Of a stretch of DNA of 64,000 nucleotides, positions 45,882 to 62,793 are shown piece by piece; the first letter of the stretch is position 1; each line of letters starts with the position of its first letter. A program made the translations under genes and the position numbers. This stretch comes from an uncultured Actinomycetes bacterium (GTDB lineage: Bacteria > Actinomycetota > Actinomycetes > Mycobacteriales > Mycobacteriaceae), in contig CAISDL010000120.1 in assembly GCA_903884065.1 (NCBI GenBank), positions 1-64,000 on the forward strand, in the 5' to 3' direction. The notes under the pieces are model-generated. The model was not told the DNA's origin, ran no database searches, and saw nothing but the letters and a program-made list of their open reading frames with translations.

Positions 45882-46766
45882 GTGGTGGACGTCGAACCGG
45901 TCAAGGGGCCGGAGACAGGTCCCAGCGGCCCCGCGTCCGGAATCTCGGGTTGGCTGCGGGCCACCAACAGCAATCCCGACATCATCCGGCTCATCCGTCG
46001 GGCCCGTCGCGCGCTGCCGGGCGACCCGGAGTTCGGTGATCCGCTGTCGTCGGCCGGGGAGGGCAGCGCACAGGCCGCCGCCCGCGCCGCCGACCGGCTA
46101 CTGCAGCGCGAAGCGGCGACCCGGGAGGTGAGTCTTGCCACCCTGCAGTTGTGGCAGGCGCTCAGCGAACGGGTGTCGGGCCGGCCGGCCAGCACTGAGG
46201 TGACAATCGTGTTCACCGATCTGGTGGGCTTCTCGGACTGGTCGCTGCAGGCCGGTGATGACGCGACCCTGCGCCTGCTGCGCCGGGTGGCTCAGGTCGC
46301 CGAAGCCCCGCTTCTGGATGCGGGCGGTCACATCGTCAAACGCATGGGCGACGGGATGATGGTGGTTTTTCGCAATGCCGTCACCGCATTGGCGGCCACG
46401 ATTGCGGCTCGCGAAGCCGTGAAAACCGTTGAGGTCGATGGATATACGCCACGGATGCGCGCCGGCATCCACACCGGCCACCCGCAGCAAATCGGTGGGG
46501 ACTGGCTGGGTGTGGACGTCAATATCGCCGCCCGGGTCATGGATCGGGCGGTTCGGGGCGGGTTGATCATCTCCGAGACCACGCTCGAGGAGATCTCCCC
46601 CGAGGAACTGGACGCGCTCGGGGTGACGATCAAGCGGGTGCGGCGGCAGGTGTTCGCACCCCGGCAGGCCGGCGTCCCGCCCGAACTGGTGATGTACCGG
46701 GTCAAGAGCCGGCGGGAGGCGCCCGGCGAGGACGAGGCCGAGGATCCCGACCCCCATTCCACTTAG
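45882..46766 (+). CDS. Class III adenylate cyclase (Rv1647-like)
   Basis: 294 residues, GTG 45882. The N-terminal 95 residues are helical and regulatory (SNPDIIRLIRRARRALPGDP). The cyclase homology domain has metal Asp residues in EVTIVFTDLVGFSDWS and KRMGDGMMVVF, the adenine-specifying Lys (VKRMGDG) and Asp, and the transition-state Asn/Arg (LGVDVNIAARVM). All six functional positions are therefore present and a homodimeric, active adenylate cyclase is expected. Rv1647, at the same place in M. tuberculosis, is a pH-sensitive adenylate cyclase. Cytoplasmic; no TM helix. Confidence 0.92.
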   Translation: MVDVEPVKGPETGPSGPASGISGWLRATNSNPDIIRLIRRARRALPGDPEFGDPLSSAGEGSAQAAARAADRLLQREAATREVSLATLQLWQALSERVSGRPASTEVTIVFTDLVGFSDWSLQAGDDATLRLLRRVAQVAEAPLLDAGGHIVKRMGDGMMVVFRNAVTALAATIAAREAVKTVEVDGYTPRMRAGIHTGHPQQIGGDWLGVDVNIAARVMDRAVRGGLIISETTLEEISPEELDALGVTIKRVRRQVFAPRQAGVPPELVMYRVKSRREAPGEDEAEDPDPHST

Positions 46767-46791
46767 GCCCGGATGGGCCTCTTCGGGCATA

Positions 46792-47652
46792 GTGGACGCA
46801 ATGCTTTCCGTCTTTCCCGCAGTTCTGGCCCGGTTGGGCCGGGTGCGGGTGACTCTGCTGTACGCCGCCGCGCTGGCCGCGGTGGCGGTCGGCGTCGCGC
46901 ACCTGCGCCCCCAGGTCCAGCAGAGCCTGATGCGGCACGTCAGCACCAACCTGCACAACCTCGGTGAGGGCAGGGTCGGAACGCTCATCGGCAGCGCATT
47001 CGTCAACGAGTCCGGTCCGGTCTACCTCTGGTTGCCCGGGCTGGTGGCCCTGCTGGCGCTCGGGGAGCTGTTGTGGGAGAGCCGCCGATTGGTCGTGGCC
47101 TTCGTCATCGGTCATGTCGGCGCAACGCTGCTCGTCGCGGCCGGCATCGCGGCGGCGTTGACCGCCGGGTGGGTGTCCTCCTCGATCGTTGACGCGACCG
47201 ACGTCGGCATGAGCTACGGCGCCGTGGCCGTGATGGGCAGCTTCACCGCGGCGATTCCGCGCCGCTGGCGAGCCGGCTGGGCCGGCTGCTGGCTGGCCGT
47301 TGCCTTCGGTTCGGTTGTTCTCAGCGGGGGAGAGTTCACCAACGTGGGCCACGCCGTGGCGCTCGTCCTCGGCATGGCGGTCGGCGCCCGGTTCGGTACG
47401 CCGCAACAGTGGACATTACCCAGGTACGCGCTGCTCGTCGTGGCTGCCGGATTCAGCTATCTGATGATGGCCTACGGCGACCTGACGATCACCGCCACCG
47501 CAGGCCTGGGATTACTGGGAGCCATTGTGGCCCAAGCTTTTTCGGTCGTGCTGTCGGCTCACACGAACTCCTCGGCGCTGGCCTCGATCCAGTCCGACAG
47601 CCAGGTCTCGGGCGGGCTTTCCAGCAGTTCGCCGGGCATCAGCCACTCGTAG
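46792..47652 (+). CDS. Rhomboid-like membrane protein (Rv1648-like)
   Basis: 286 residues from GTG 46792; ATG 46801 is an equally good start. Six or seven TM helices. Features resemble a rhomboid core: an N-terminal extracytoplasmic loop (QQSLMRHVSTNLHNLGEGRV), a Ser/Gly/Tyr segment (VGMSYGAVAVMGSF) and a late His-containing helix (TNVGHAVALVLGMAVGARFG). The classical GxSG is GMSYG, so protease activity is uncertain. The last 30 codons overlap the convergent FMN-protein gene by 94 bases, and a shorter functional C-terminus is possible. Same neighbourhood as Rv1648. Confidence 0.75.
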   Translation: MDAMLSVFPAVLARLGRVRVTLLYAAALAAVAVGVAHLRPQVQQSLMRHVSTNLHNLGEGRVGTLIGSAFVNESGPVYLWLPGLVALLALGELLWESRRLVVAFVIGHVGATLLVAAGIAAALTAGWVSSSIVDATDVGMSYGAVAVMGSFTAAIPRRWRAGWAGCWLAVAFGSVVLSGGEFTNVGHAVALVLGMAVGARFGTPQQWTLPRYALLVVAAGFSYLMMAYGDLTITATAGLGLLGAIVAQAFSVVLSAHTNSSALASIQSDSQVSGGLSSSSPGISHS

Positions 47653-49139
47653 ATCTCGGCGTAGGTGCGGCTGTGTGAGCAGTCGATGCGGCGGTTGAGC
47701 ATCGACGGGGTCAACTCGTCGAAGCTCTCCAGGCCCATCGAGGCCACCATCTGTGCGGCACTGGCGACCACCGCCTGCTGAAAGCTGGCCACCCGGTCGA
47801 TCTTGTCCGGCACGTCCAACGCCCTGGCCAATCCCGGGTCCTGGGTGGCCACCCCGGTGGGGCACCGGTTGGTGTGGCACTTCATCGCCTGGATGCAGCC
47901 GACCGCGAACATCATCGCCCGCGCCGCGAGGGTGAAGTCGGCGCCCTGGATGATGCGCTGGACCACATCGAATCCGTTCGTGACCTTTCCGGACGCGCCG
48001 ATCTTGATGTGCTCGCGCAGTCCGGTTCCGACCAGGCAGTTCTGCACCATCATCAGGCCCTCGGTGAGCGGCATACCGACATGGTCGACGAACTCCTGGG
48101 GTGCCGCCCCGGTACCGCCCTCAGAGCCGTCGACGATGATGAAGTCCGGAGTGATGCCGGTCTGCAGCATCGCCTTGCAGATCGACAGGAACTCGGTGCG
48201 GGCGCCGATGCAGAGCTTGAACCCGACCGGCTTCCCACCCGAGAGACTGCGCAGAGTGGCGATGAAGTGCACCAGTTCCAGCGGAGTGTGGAAAGCGGTG
48301 TGTGCCGGGGGAGAGACGACCGTCTGGCCCACCGGCACTCCCCGGGTCTCGGCGATCTCGGGGGTGACCTTGGCGCCGGGCAGCACACCGCCCAGGCCGG
48401 GTTTGGCGCCCTGGGACAGTTTGATCGAGATGGCCTTCACCGAGGGCAGGGCGGCCTTATCCCGGAACTTCTCGGCGTCGAAGTGGCCGTCGGCGGTGCG
48501 GCAGCCGAAATATCCGGAACCTATTTCCCAGATCAGATCGCCACCGTGTTTGAGGTGGTAGGGGCTGATCGCACCCTCGCCGCTGTCGTGGGCGAACCCG
48601 CCCTTGGCGGCGCCACCGTTGAGTGCCTCGATCGCGTTGCCCGACAGCGCGCCGAAGCTCATTGCCGAGACATTGAGCAGCGCGATGTCGTAGGGCTGGG
48701 GGCAGTCCGGGCCGCCGAGACGAACCCGGGGACCGAGGTCGGTGGCGATCTTCGCCCGCAGAGAATGCCGGAGGAACTCGTAGCCGACCTCATTGACGTT
48801 GCGTTCGGTACCGAAGGGCTCATCGCCCTTGATGCCCTTGGACCGCCGGTACACCGCGTCGCGGGTCTCCCGGTCGAACGGTGCGCCGTCGGTGTTGGAC
48901 TCGACGAAGTACTGATAGATCTCCGGGCGGATTCGTTCAGCGATCCACCGGGCGTGGCCGAGTACCGGGTAAGCCCGCAGGATCGAGTGACCCTTCTGCA
49001 GCAGGTCCCAGGTGCCCAGAGCGGCCAGTGCGGCGAGTACCCCGGCCCCGGCCAGCCATCCCAGCCCGACTTTCAACGCCAGTACGGCCACCGCGACCGC
49101 AGCCGCCCACATCGCTGCCACCAGGAGCGCTCTGATCAT
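47559..49139 (-). CDS. FMN-binding glutamate synthase-like protein, membrane-anchored
   Basis: 526 residues from ATG 49139 with AGAGGA upstream; ATG 49202 (adds 21 residues) is an alternative. Two N-terminal TM helices (LLVAAMWAAAVAVAVLALKV, LGWLAGAGVLAALAALGTW), then the GltB central/FMN TIM barrel: LLNVSAMSFGALSGNAIEAL, SIKLSQGAKPGLGGVLPG, FIIVDGSEGGTGAAPQEFVD and the iron-sulfur-type Cys cluster GCIQAMKCHTNRCPTGVATQ. It lacks the glutaminase and C-terminal GltB domains, as in the stand-alone FMN_bind_GltS group. Reaction unknown; an ammonia-dependent or unrelated FMN redox reaction is possible. Divergent from pheST. Confidence 0.88.
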   Translation of the reverse strand: MIRALLVAAMWAAAVAVAVLALKVGLGWLAGAGVLAALAALGTWDLLQKGHSILRAYPVLGHARWIAERIRPEIYQYFVESNTDGAPFDRETRDAVYRRSKGIKGDEPFGTERNVNEVGYEFLRHSLRAKIATDLGPRVRLGGPDCPQPYDIALLNVSAMSFGALSGNAIEALNGGAAKGGFAHDSGEGAISPYHLKHGGDLIWEIGSGYFGCRTADGHFDAEKFRDKAALPSVKAISIKLSQGAKPGLGGVLPGAKVTPEIAETRGVPVGQTVVSPPAHTAFHTPLELVHFIATLRSLSGGKPVGFKLCIGARTEFLSICKAMLQTGITPDFIIVDGSEGGTGAAPQEFVDHVGMPLTEGLMMVQNCLVGTGLREHIKIGASGKVTNGFDVVQRIIQGADFTLAARAMMFAVGCIQAMKCHTNRCPTGVATQDPGLARALDVPDKIDRVASFQQAVVASAAQMVASMGLESFDELTPSMLNRRIDCSHSRTYAEIYEWLMPGELLESPPETWLSDWIEASAEEFV

Positions 49140-49214
49140 CTGCCATCCTCTGCTGGGCAGGCCGGGTTCCGGCCTGCGGGCGAATTGCCCGCGAGGCGTC
49201 ATTCTGGCATCACC

Positions 49215-49220
49215 TATGAT
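49215..49220 (+). promoter_or_regulatory. Candidate -10 box of pheST
   Basis: TATGAT fits TANNNT. Transcription from about 49227 would leave a 65-nt leader with AAGGAGAG before the pheS GTG. No T-box or clear Phe-rich leader peptide was seen. Confidence 0.4.
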
Positions 49221-49276
49221 CTTCGGGTCGGCACTTCGGTAGGACTTCCTGTGCTGAGAAATCCCAGGCCAGCTAA

Positions 49277-50335
<1,059 letters not shown>

Positions 50336-52840
50336 ATGCGGCTCCCATACAGCTGGCTGCGCGAAGTGGTACAGGCCGGAGCGCCGGGCTGGGATGTCGA
50401 CCCGCACGATCTCGAGAAGGCGCTGATCCGGGTCGGCCATGAAGTCGAGGACGTCATCACCCTCGGCCCCGTCAGCGGGCCACTGCGCATCGGGCGGGTC
50501 ACCGGCATCGAGGAACTCACCGAGTTCAAGAAGCCGATCCGGGCCTGCACGGTTGACGTCGGCGAGGGCCCCAGTGGTGTTGCGGATCGCGACATCGTCT
50601 GTGGCGCAACGAACTTCGCGGTCGGTGACCTGGTGGTCGTGGCGCTTCCGGGTGCCACGCTGCCCGGCGACTTCCATATCGCGACCCGCAAGACCTACGG
50701 CCGCACCTCCGACGGAATGATCTGCTCGGCGGCCGAACTCGGTCTGGGGACCGATCATTCCGGGATTCTGGTGCTGCCCGCCGGCACCGCCGAACCGGGT
50801 GCCGACGGCCACGCGGTCCTGGGGCTTGACGACGTGGTGTTCGACCTCGCCGTGACCCCCGACCGCGGCTACGGCTTGTCGGTGCGTGGCATCGCCCGCG
50901 AGATCGCCTGCGCCTACGACCTCGATTTCGTCGACCCCGCCGACGTGCCGGCCCTGCCGGTACAGGGCCCCGCACTACCGGTGACCATCGCACCCGGAAC
51001 CGGCGTGAGCCGCTTCGCGCTGCGCCCGGTCACCGGCATCGACCCGAAGGCGTCCTCGCCGTGGTGGTTACGCCGGCGACTGCTGCTCTCGGGCATCCGG
51101 CCGATCTCGCCTGCCGTCGACGCGACCAACTACGTCATGCTCGAAATCGGCCATCCGATGCACGCCCACGACGGCAGCCGGATCCATGGGGAATTCGCCG
51201 TGCGGTTCGCCAACCCGGGGGAGACCGTCGTCACCCTCGACGACGTGGAACGACGACTGGATCCGGGCGACGTTCTGATCGTCGACGATGTCGCCGTCGC
51301 CGCCATCGGCGGGGTGATGGGTGCGGGCACCACCGAGATCGACGAGAACACCACCGACGTGCTGCTGGAGGCGGCGGTGTGGGATCCCGCCGCGGTGTCC
51401 CGCACGATCCGTCGGCTGCATCTGGTCAGCGAGGCCGGTCGCCGCTACGAGCGGTCGGTGGACCCGGCGATTTCGGTGGCGGCCGTCGATCGATGCGCAG
51501 CCCTGCTCGCCGAGATCGCCGGGGGCACAGTGCAACCCGTCCTCACTGACTGGCGCGGCGATCCGCCTCGCGACGATTTCTCACCGCCGCCGGTGCGGAT
51601 GGCTCTCGACCTGCCCGACCGGATGGCCGGGGTCGTCTACCCCGACGGTGCATGCGTCGCTCGGCTGACCCAGATCGGCGCGCGGGTTGCCGCCGACGCC
51701 GATCCCGCCTATCTGATCGTCACCCCGCCCAGTTGGCGGCCCGACCTCGTGCAGCCCGCCGACCTCGTCGAAGAGGTGCTGCGACTGGAGAGCCTCGACG
51801 TCATCCCCTCGGTGTTGCCGCCGGCCCCCGCCGGACGCGGGCTCAGCGCTCTGCAGCAGCGCCGCCGGGCGATCGGCAGGGCACTGGCCCTGGCCGGGTT
51901 CGTGGAGGTGTTGCCCACCCCCTTCCTGCCGGCCGGGGTCTTCGACCAGTGGGGCCTGGCCGGTGACGACCCGCGCCGGAATACCACCGCGGTGCTCAAC
52001 CCGCTCGAGGCGGACCGTCCGGAGTTGGCCACCACACTGCTTCCTCCATTGCTGGAGGCCCTGTCCCGCAACGTGTCCCGCGGATTCGGGGATGTCGCTC
52101 TGTTCTCCATCGCCCAGGTGGTGGTGCCGACGGCACAGACCCGGGCCGTCGGGCTGATTCCCACCGACCGCCGGCCGACCGAGGATGAGATCGCGAACCT
52201 CGACGCCTCGCTGCCGCTGCAGCCCGTACACGTCGGAGCGGTGCTAGCCGGCCTGCGTGAGCCGCGCGGTCCGTGGGGGCCCGGCCGGCCGGTGGAGGCC
52301 GCCGATGCGTTCGAGGCCGTCCGGGTGATCGCCCGGGCCTGCGGGCTGGAGGCCACCTTGCGTCCGGCCCAGTTGCTGCCCTGGCATCCGGGGCGCTGCG
52401 CCGAGGTGGTGGTCGACGGTCGGGTCGTCGGCCATGCCGGTCAACTGCACCCGGCGGTGGTGGAACGCTCCGGGCTGCCCAAGGGCACCTGCGCGATGGA
52501 ACTCGACCTCGATGCCGTGCCGATCGTCGCGTCGCTGCCCGCGCCGCGGGTCTCGCCGTTCCCGGCGGTGTTCCAGGACCTCAGTCTGGTCGTCGCCGCC
52601 GACGTGGCCGCGCAGGCCGTCGTCGACGCGGTGCGCGACGGTGCCGGTGATCTGCTTGAGGACGTGGTGCTGTTCGACGTCTACACCGGGCCGCAGATCG
52701 GGGAGGGAAGCAAGTCGCTGACGCTCGCGCTGCGGTTCCGGGCCGCCGACCGGACTCTCACCGAGGACGAGGCCAGCGCTGCGCGCGATGCGGGGGTGGC
52801 CCGGGCGGGCGAACTGTTGGGTGCACAGCTGCGCGGATAG
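50336..52840 (+). CDS. pheT: Phenylalanyl-tRNA synthetase beta subunit
   Basis: 834 residues, ATG 50336 immediately after the pheS stop. N-terminal anticodon-like OB fold/EMAP domain ([40 protein letters not shown]), B3/B4 editing domain ([19 protein letters not shown]), B5, catalytic-like core ([20 protein letters not shown]) and C-terminal FDX-ACB domain ([40 protein letters not shown]). Edits Tyr-tRNA-Phe and binds tRNA. Standard length. Confidence 0.97.
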   Translation: MRLPYSWLREVVQAGAPGWDVDPHDLEKALIRVGHEVEDVITLGPVSGPLRIGRVTGIEELTEFKKPIRACTVDVGEGPSGVADRDIVCGATNFAVGDLVVVALPGATLPGDFHIATRKTYGRTSDGMICSAAELGLGTDHSGILVLPAGTAEPGADGHAVLGLDDVVFDLAVTPDRGYGLSVRGIAREIACAYDLDFVDPADVPALPVQGPALPVTIAPGTGVSRFALRPVTGIDPKASSPWWLRRRLLLSGIRPISPAVDATNYVMLEIGHPMHAHDGSRIHGEFAVRFANPGETVVTLDDVERRLDPGDVLIVDDVAVAAIGGVMGAGTTEIDENTTDVLLEAAVWDPAAVSRTIRRLHLVSEAGRRYERSVDPAISVAAVDRCAALLAEIAGGTVQPVLTDWRGDPPRDDFSPPPVRMALDLPDRMAGVVYPDGACVARLTQIGARVAADADPAYLIVTPPSWRPDLVQPADLVEEVLRLESLDVIPSVLPPAPAGRGLSALQQRRRAIGRALALAGFVEVLPTPFLPAGVFDQWGLAGDDPRRNTTAVLNPLEADRPELATTLLPPLLEALSRNVSRGFGDVALFSIAQVVVPTAQTRAVGLIPTDRRPTEDEIANLDASLPLQPVHVGAVLAGLREPRGPWGPGRPVEAADAFEAVRVIARACGLEATLRPAQLLPWHPGRCAEVVVDGRVVGHAGQLHPAVVERSGLPKGTCAMELDLDAVPIVASLPAPRVSPFPAVFQDLSLVVAADVAAQAVVDAVRDGAGDLLEDVVLFDVYTGPQIGEGSKSLTLALRFRAADRTLTEDEASAARDAGVARAGELLGAQLRG

Positions 52841-52859
52841 CGCGCGCTGCGCCCATCGG

Positions 52860-54254
52860 CTACCCCGGGTCGTCTTCATCGGGACGGAGCACCTTCTCCG
52901 GGTGGTGATAGAGGTTGACCCGGCTCTGCCCCCGGTCGAGATGCCGCGGTGGAATCCATTCGGTTCGATTGTCGCTCTTCCGTTTTCGGGTGGTCCACCC
53001 CGTCGGCGAGTCGTCGACCAGGCGGTTGTCGCACCCGCAGGCCAGGGTGAGTTCGTCGATATCGGTGTTGCCGCCGTGCTGCCAGTCGCGCTCGGCATGG
53101 TGGACTTGGCACCGGTTGGCGGGGACGGTGCAATCGGGCTTCGTGCATCCCCGGTCGAGGGCATGCAGGACGAGGCGCTGCCCGGGGCCGGCGGTGCGCC
53201 GGGTGCGCCCGTAGTAGAGCTGGATCTCGCGTGGAGTGTGGAACAGCGCCAGGTAGGGATGGGCTTCGGCGGCCATCCGGATGAGTGTCGGAATCGGCAG
53301 TTGCGTTCCTCCGCCGGTGTGGGCAAATCCGGCGGCTGCGGACAGGTCGGCCAGCGTTGCGGTCGCCACCACCGTGACCGGCAGTCCGTTGTGCCGGCCC
53401 AGCTTCCCGGAGGCCAGCATCGCCCGGCAGACGGTCGTCAACCCGTCGTGGGTGCGCTGTGCGGCGGTCCGGGTATCGCCGGTGATCTGGGCTTGTGACG
53501 GGGTGCCGTCGATGCAGGGATCGTCATCGCCGGGGTTGCAGTATCCGGGCGCGGCGAGTTTGGCGAAGATCGCGTCAAGGGTCGCGCGCAGTTCGGGATC
53601 GATCCACCCCGAAATCCGGCTCATGCCGTCGAGTCCCTGGTTGCCCAGCGTGATGCCGCGCTTGCGGGCGTGCTCACGGTCGTCATCGAGGGTGCCGTCC
53701 TGGTCGAGGTAGCCCATCAGCTGCCGGGCGACCTTGCGCAGTCCCTCCGGGGTCAGTCCGCCGGCCAGCTGAGCGAGTTGGACCTCGGCCTCCGCCCGGG
53801 TGCCAAGATCGACAGCCGTCGGCAGCTGGGCCATGAAATCCAGGATCACCGTCACATGCTCAGTTCCGATCTCGCCACGTGCCTGCGCCGCAGCGGTGGT
53901 CGCCAGTTGCGGCCCCAGCGGTTCGCCGGTGACGGCGCGACGCGCCCCGAGCGCAGCGGCCTCCGCGATTCGGCGGCCGGCGTCGGAACCGCTGATCCCC
54001 AGCCGGTTCGACAACACCGCCCGCCAGGATTTCGCGCCCATCTCCGTCGCAGTGGCCTGGGACTGCGCGTGTGTGGTCAGCGTGTGCTCGAAAGCGGGCT
54101 GGCGCCGCCGATGGGTTTCCAGCCGGCTCAGTGCCGCCAGGGCCTGCGGAGCACTGAGGGTCCCGACAGGTGACGAGGCCAGCTTGTCCCAGGCGGCGTC
54201 GAGTTCGTCCAGTGCGGCCATCACCGCCTCGGCTTCGGAAGTGGGCGACTCCAT
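52860..54254 (-). CDS. DUF222/HNH endonuclease family protein (13E12-type), SOS box upstream
   Basis: 464 residues from ATG 54254 (the track's 54326 start lies upstream of the promoter). N-terminal DUF222 region (about 1-290; SQATATEMGAKSWRAVLSNR, LAQLAGGLTPEGLRKVARQL), then HNH domain near the C-terminus with CTKPDCTVPANRCQVHHAER, followed by TDIDELTLACGCDNRLV; the HH/N residues and Cys ligands are present. Related to the REP13E12 family that is multicopy in mycobacteria. A perfect SOS palindrome sits four bases before the start, so LexA repression and induction by DNA damage are expected. The cellular role is unknown. It occupies the interval between pheT and argC, held by a PE_PGRS gene in M. 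tuberculosis. Confidence 0.88.
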   Translation of the reverse strand: MESPTSEAEAVMAALDELDAAWDKLASSPVGTLSAPQALAALSRLETHRRRQPAFEHTLTTHAQSQATATEMGAKSWRAVLSNRLGISGSDAGRRIAEAAALGARRAVTGEPLGPQLATTAAAQARGEIGTEHVTVILDFMAQLPTAVDLGTRAEAEVQLAQLAGGLTPEGLRKVARQLMGYLDQDGTLDDDREHARKRGITLGNQGLDGMSRISGWIDPELRATLDAIFAKLAAPGYCNPGDDDPCIDGTPSQAQITGDTRTAAQRTHDGLTTVCRAMLASGKLGRHNGLPVTVVATATLADLSAAAGFAHTGGGTQLPIPTLIRMAAEAHPYLALFHTPREIQLYYGRTRRTAGPGQRLVLHALDRGCTKPDCTVPANRCQVHHAERDWQHGGNTDIDELTLACGCDNRLVDDSPTGWTTRKRKSDNRTEWIPPRHLDRGQSRVNLYHHPEKVLRPDEDDPG

Positions 54255-54257
54255 GTA

Positions 54258-54273
54258 TCGAACACTAGTTCGA
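54258..54273 (-). promoter_or_regulatory. LexA/SOS box of the HNH gene
   Basis: TCGAACACTAGTTCGA is a perfect 16-bp palindrome of the mycobacterial SOS consensus TCGAAC-N4-GTTCGA. On the minus strand it contains TAGTGT as a -10, seven bases before ATG 54254, so LexA would sit on the -10 of a leaderless promoter. Confidence 0.9.
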
Positions 54274-54281
54274 CAGACTGA

Positions 54282-56616
<2,335 letters not shown>

Positions 56617-56620
<4 letters not shown>

Positions 56621-57452
56621 CGGACACCTTCGATACCGGCGGGCTGCGCGGCAAGATCGTCGTGGTCAAGTACGGCGGCAACGCCATGACCGACAAGGCG
56701 CTGCAGAGTGCCTTCGCCGACGACATGGTCTTTCTCCTCAAGGCGGGGGTTCACCCGGTCGTCGTTCACGGCGGTGGCCCGCAGATCAGCGCCATGCTGA
56801 AGAAGCTCGGTATCCCAGGGGAATTCAAGGGCGGCTTCCGGGTCACCACACCGGAGGTTCTCGACGTCGCCCGCATGGTGCTGTTCGGTCAGGTCGGCCG
56901 CGAACTGGTCAACCTCATCAACGTCCACGGGCCGTACGCGGTGGGGCTCACCGGTGAGGACGCCCGCCTGTTCACCGCGGTGCGGCGCAGCGTGCTGGTT
57001 GACGGGGTGGACACCGACATCGGCCTGGTCGGCGACGTCGACCACGTCAACACCGACGTGCTGCGCGATCTGATTGCCGCGGGCCGCATTCCGGTCGTGT
57101 CGACCGTCGCCCCGGACGCGGCCGGAGTGGTGCACAACATCAACGCCGACACCGCTGCCGCTGCGGTGGCCGAGGCACTCGACGCCGAGACGTTGCTGAT
57201 GCTCACCGACGTCGAGGGGCTTTACACCCGCTGGCCCGACCGCGACTCGCTGGTCAGCGAGATCGACACCGCGACGCTGGCCGGCCTGCTTCCCGGCCTC
57301 GAGGAGGGCATGGTGCCCAAGATCGAGGCCTGCCTGCGCGCGGTGAACGCCGGGGTGCCCAGCGCCCACGTGATCGACGGAAGGGTCGAACACAGTGTGC
57401 TGGCGGGACTTTTCACCGACGGGGTCACCGGAACCAAGGTGGTGTCGGGCTC

Positions 57453-57456
<4 letters not shown>
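56617..57456 (+). CDS. argB: Acetylglutamate kinase
   Basis: 279 residues, ATG 56617 overlapping the argJ stop (ATGA); the ORF track's 55591 start is argJ read-through. Amino-acid-kinase fold: [20 protein letters not shown], phosphate loop [20 protein letters not shown], substrate [16 protein letters not shown]-type segment (here [20 protein letters not shown]), and [20 protein letters not shown] near the C-terminus. N-terminal helix region is compatible with the arginine-sensitive hexameric form, so feedback inhibition by arginine is likely. Confidence 0.96.
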
Positions 57457-60045
<2,589 letters not shown>

Positions 60046-60090
60046 ACCGCAACGCACCAACAAGCGCACGAAACAACCAGGGAGCATCCG

Positions 60091-61290
60091 ATGTCTGAGC
60101 GCGTCATCCTTGCCTATTCCGGCGGACTGGACACCTCGGTGGCCATCAGCTGGATCGGCAAGGAGACCGGCCGCGAGGTGGTGGCAGTGGCCATCGACCT
60201 CGGTCAGGGCGGCGAGGATATGGAGATGGTGCGCCAGCGCGCGCTGGACTGCGGCGCGGCCGAAGCCGTGGTGGTCGACGCCCGCGACGAGTTCGCCGAG
60301 GAATACTGCCTTCCGGCCATCCAGTCCAATGCGCTCTACATGGATCGCTATCCGCTGGTGTCGGCGCTGAGCCGGCCGCTGATCGTCAAGCACCTGGTGG
60401 AGGCCGCACGCAAGTACGGCGGCGGGGTCGTCGCGCACGGCTGCACCGGCAAGGGTAACGATCAGGTTCGCTTCGAGGTCGGATTCGCCTCTCTGGCACC
60501 GGATCTCGAAGTGCTGGCACCCGTCCGCGACTATGCCTGGACCAGGGAGAAGGCCATCGCCTTCGCCCAGGACAACGACATCCCGATCAACGTCAGCAAG
60601 CGGTCGCCGTTCTCCATCGACCAGAACGTGTGGGGCCGCGCGGTGGAAACCGGCTTCCTGGAGCACCTCTGGAACGCTCCGACCAAGGACGTCTACGACT
60701 ACACCGAAGACCCGACCCTGAACTGGAACACTCCTGACGAGGTCATCGTCGGATTCGAGCGCGGCGTCCCGGTGTCCATCGACGGCAACCCGGTCTCCGT
60801 GCTCGAGGCCATCGAGGAACTCAATCGCCGCGCCGGCGCCCAGGGCGTGGGCCGCCTCGACGTCGTCGAGGACCGACTGGTGGGCATCAAGAGCCGGGAG
60901 ATCTACGAAGCCCCCGGCGCGATGGTGCTCGTCACCGCGCACACCGAACTCGAGCACGTCACCCTCGAGCGTGAGCTGGGCCGGTTCAAGCGCGGAACCG
61001 ATCAGAAGTGGGGCGAACTGGTCTATGACGGACTGTGGTTCTCCCCGCTGAAGCGCGCACTGGAGTCCTTTGTCGCCAACACCCAGGAGCATGTCACCGG
61101 TGAGGTCCGGCTGGTGTTGCACGGCGGGCACATCGCCGTCAACGGCCGCCGCAGCCCGGAGTCGCTCTACGACTTCAACCTGGCCACCTACGACGAGGGC
61201 GACACCTTCGACCAGTCGGCGTCCAAGGGCTTCGTCCATGTGCACGGGCTGTCCTCCAAGATCGCAGCCCGCAGGGACCTGCGCCAGTGA
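60091..61290 (+). CDS. argG: Argininosuccinate synthase
   Basis: 399 residues, ATG 60091 with AGGGAG nine bases upstream; 45 bp after argR. N-type ATP pyrophosphatase loop [20 protein letters not shown], citrulline/Asp site [40 protein letters not shown] and [15 protein letters not shown]. Joins citrulline and aspartate using ATP. Followed by a clear hairpin before argH. Confidence 0.97.
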   Translation: MSERVILAYSGGLDTSVAISWIGKETGREVVAVAIDLGQGGEDMEMVRQRALDCGAAEAVVVDARDEFAEEYCLPAIQSNALYMDRYPLVSALSRPLIVKHLVEAARKYGGGVVAHGCTGKGNDQVRFEVGFASLAPDLEVLAPVRDYAWTREKAIAFAQDNDIPINVSKRSPFSIDQNVWGRAVETGFLEHLWNAPTKDVYDYTEDPTLNWNTPDEVIVGFERGVPVSIDGNPVSVLEAIEELNRRAGAQGVGRLDVVEDRLVGIKSREIYEAPGAMVLVTAHTELEHVTLERELGRFKRGTDQKWGELVYDGLWFSPLKRALESFVANTQEHVTGEVRLVLHGGHIAVNGRRSPESLYDFNLATYDEGDTFDQSASKGFVHVHGLSSKIAARRDLRQ

Positions 61291-61320
61291 CGCCCAAACC
61301 GACGTTTGGGCGCCCTTGTT
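61291..61320 (+). terminator. Hairpin with T-rich tail between argG and argH
   Basis: CGCCCAAAC (61291-61299), loop CGAC, GTTTGGGCG (61304-61312), then CCCTTGTT. It begins directly after the argG stop. A partial terminator or attenuator that could lower argH expression. The downstream 12-mer TGTTCGAGTGAA also follows the infC-leader hairpin. Confidence 0.65.
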
Positions 61321-61327
61321 CGAGTGA

Positions 61328-62785
<1,458 letters not shown>

Positions 62786-62793
62786 CCCCGGGC

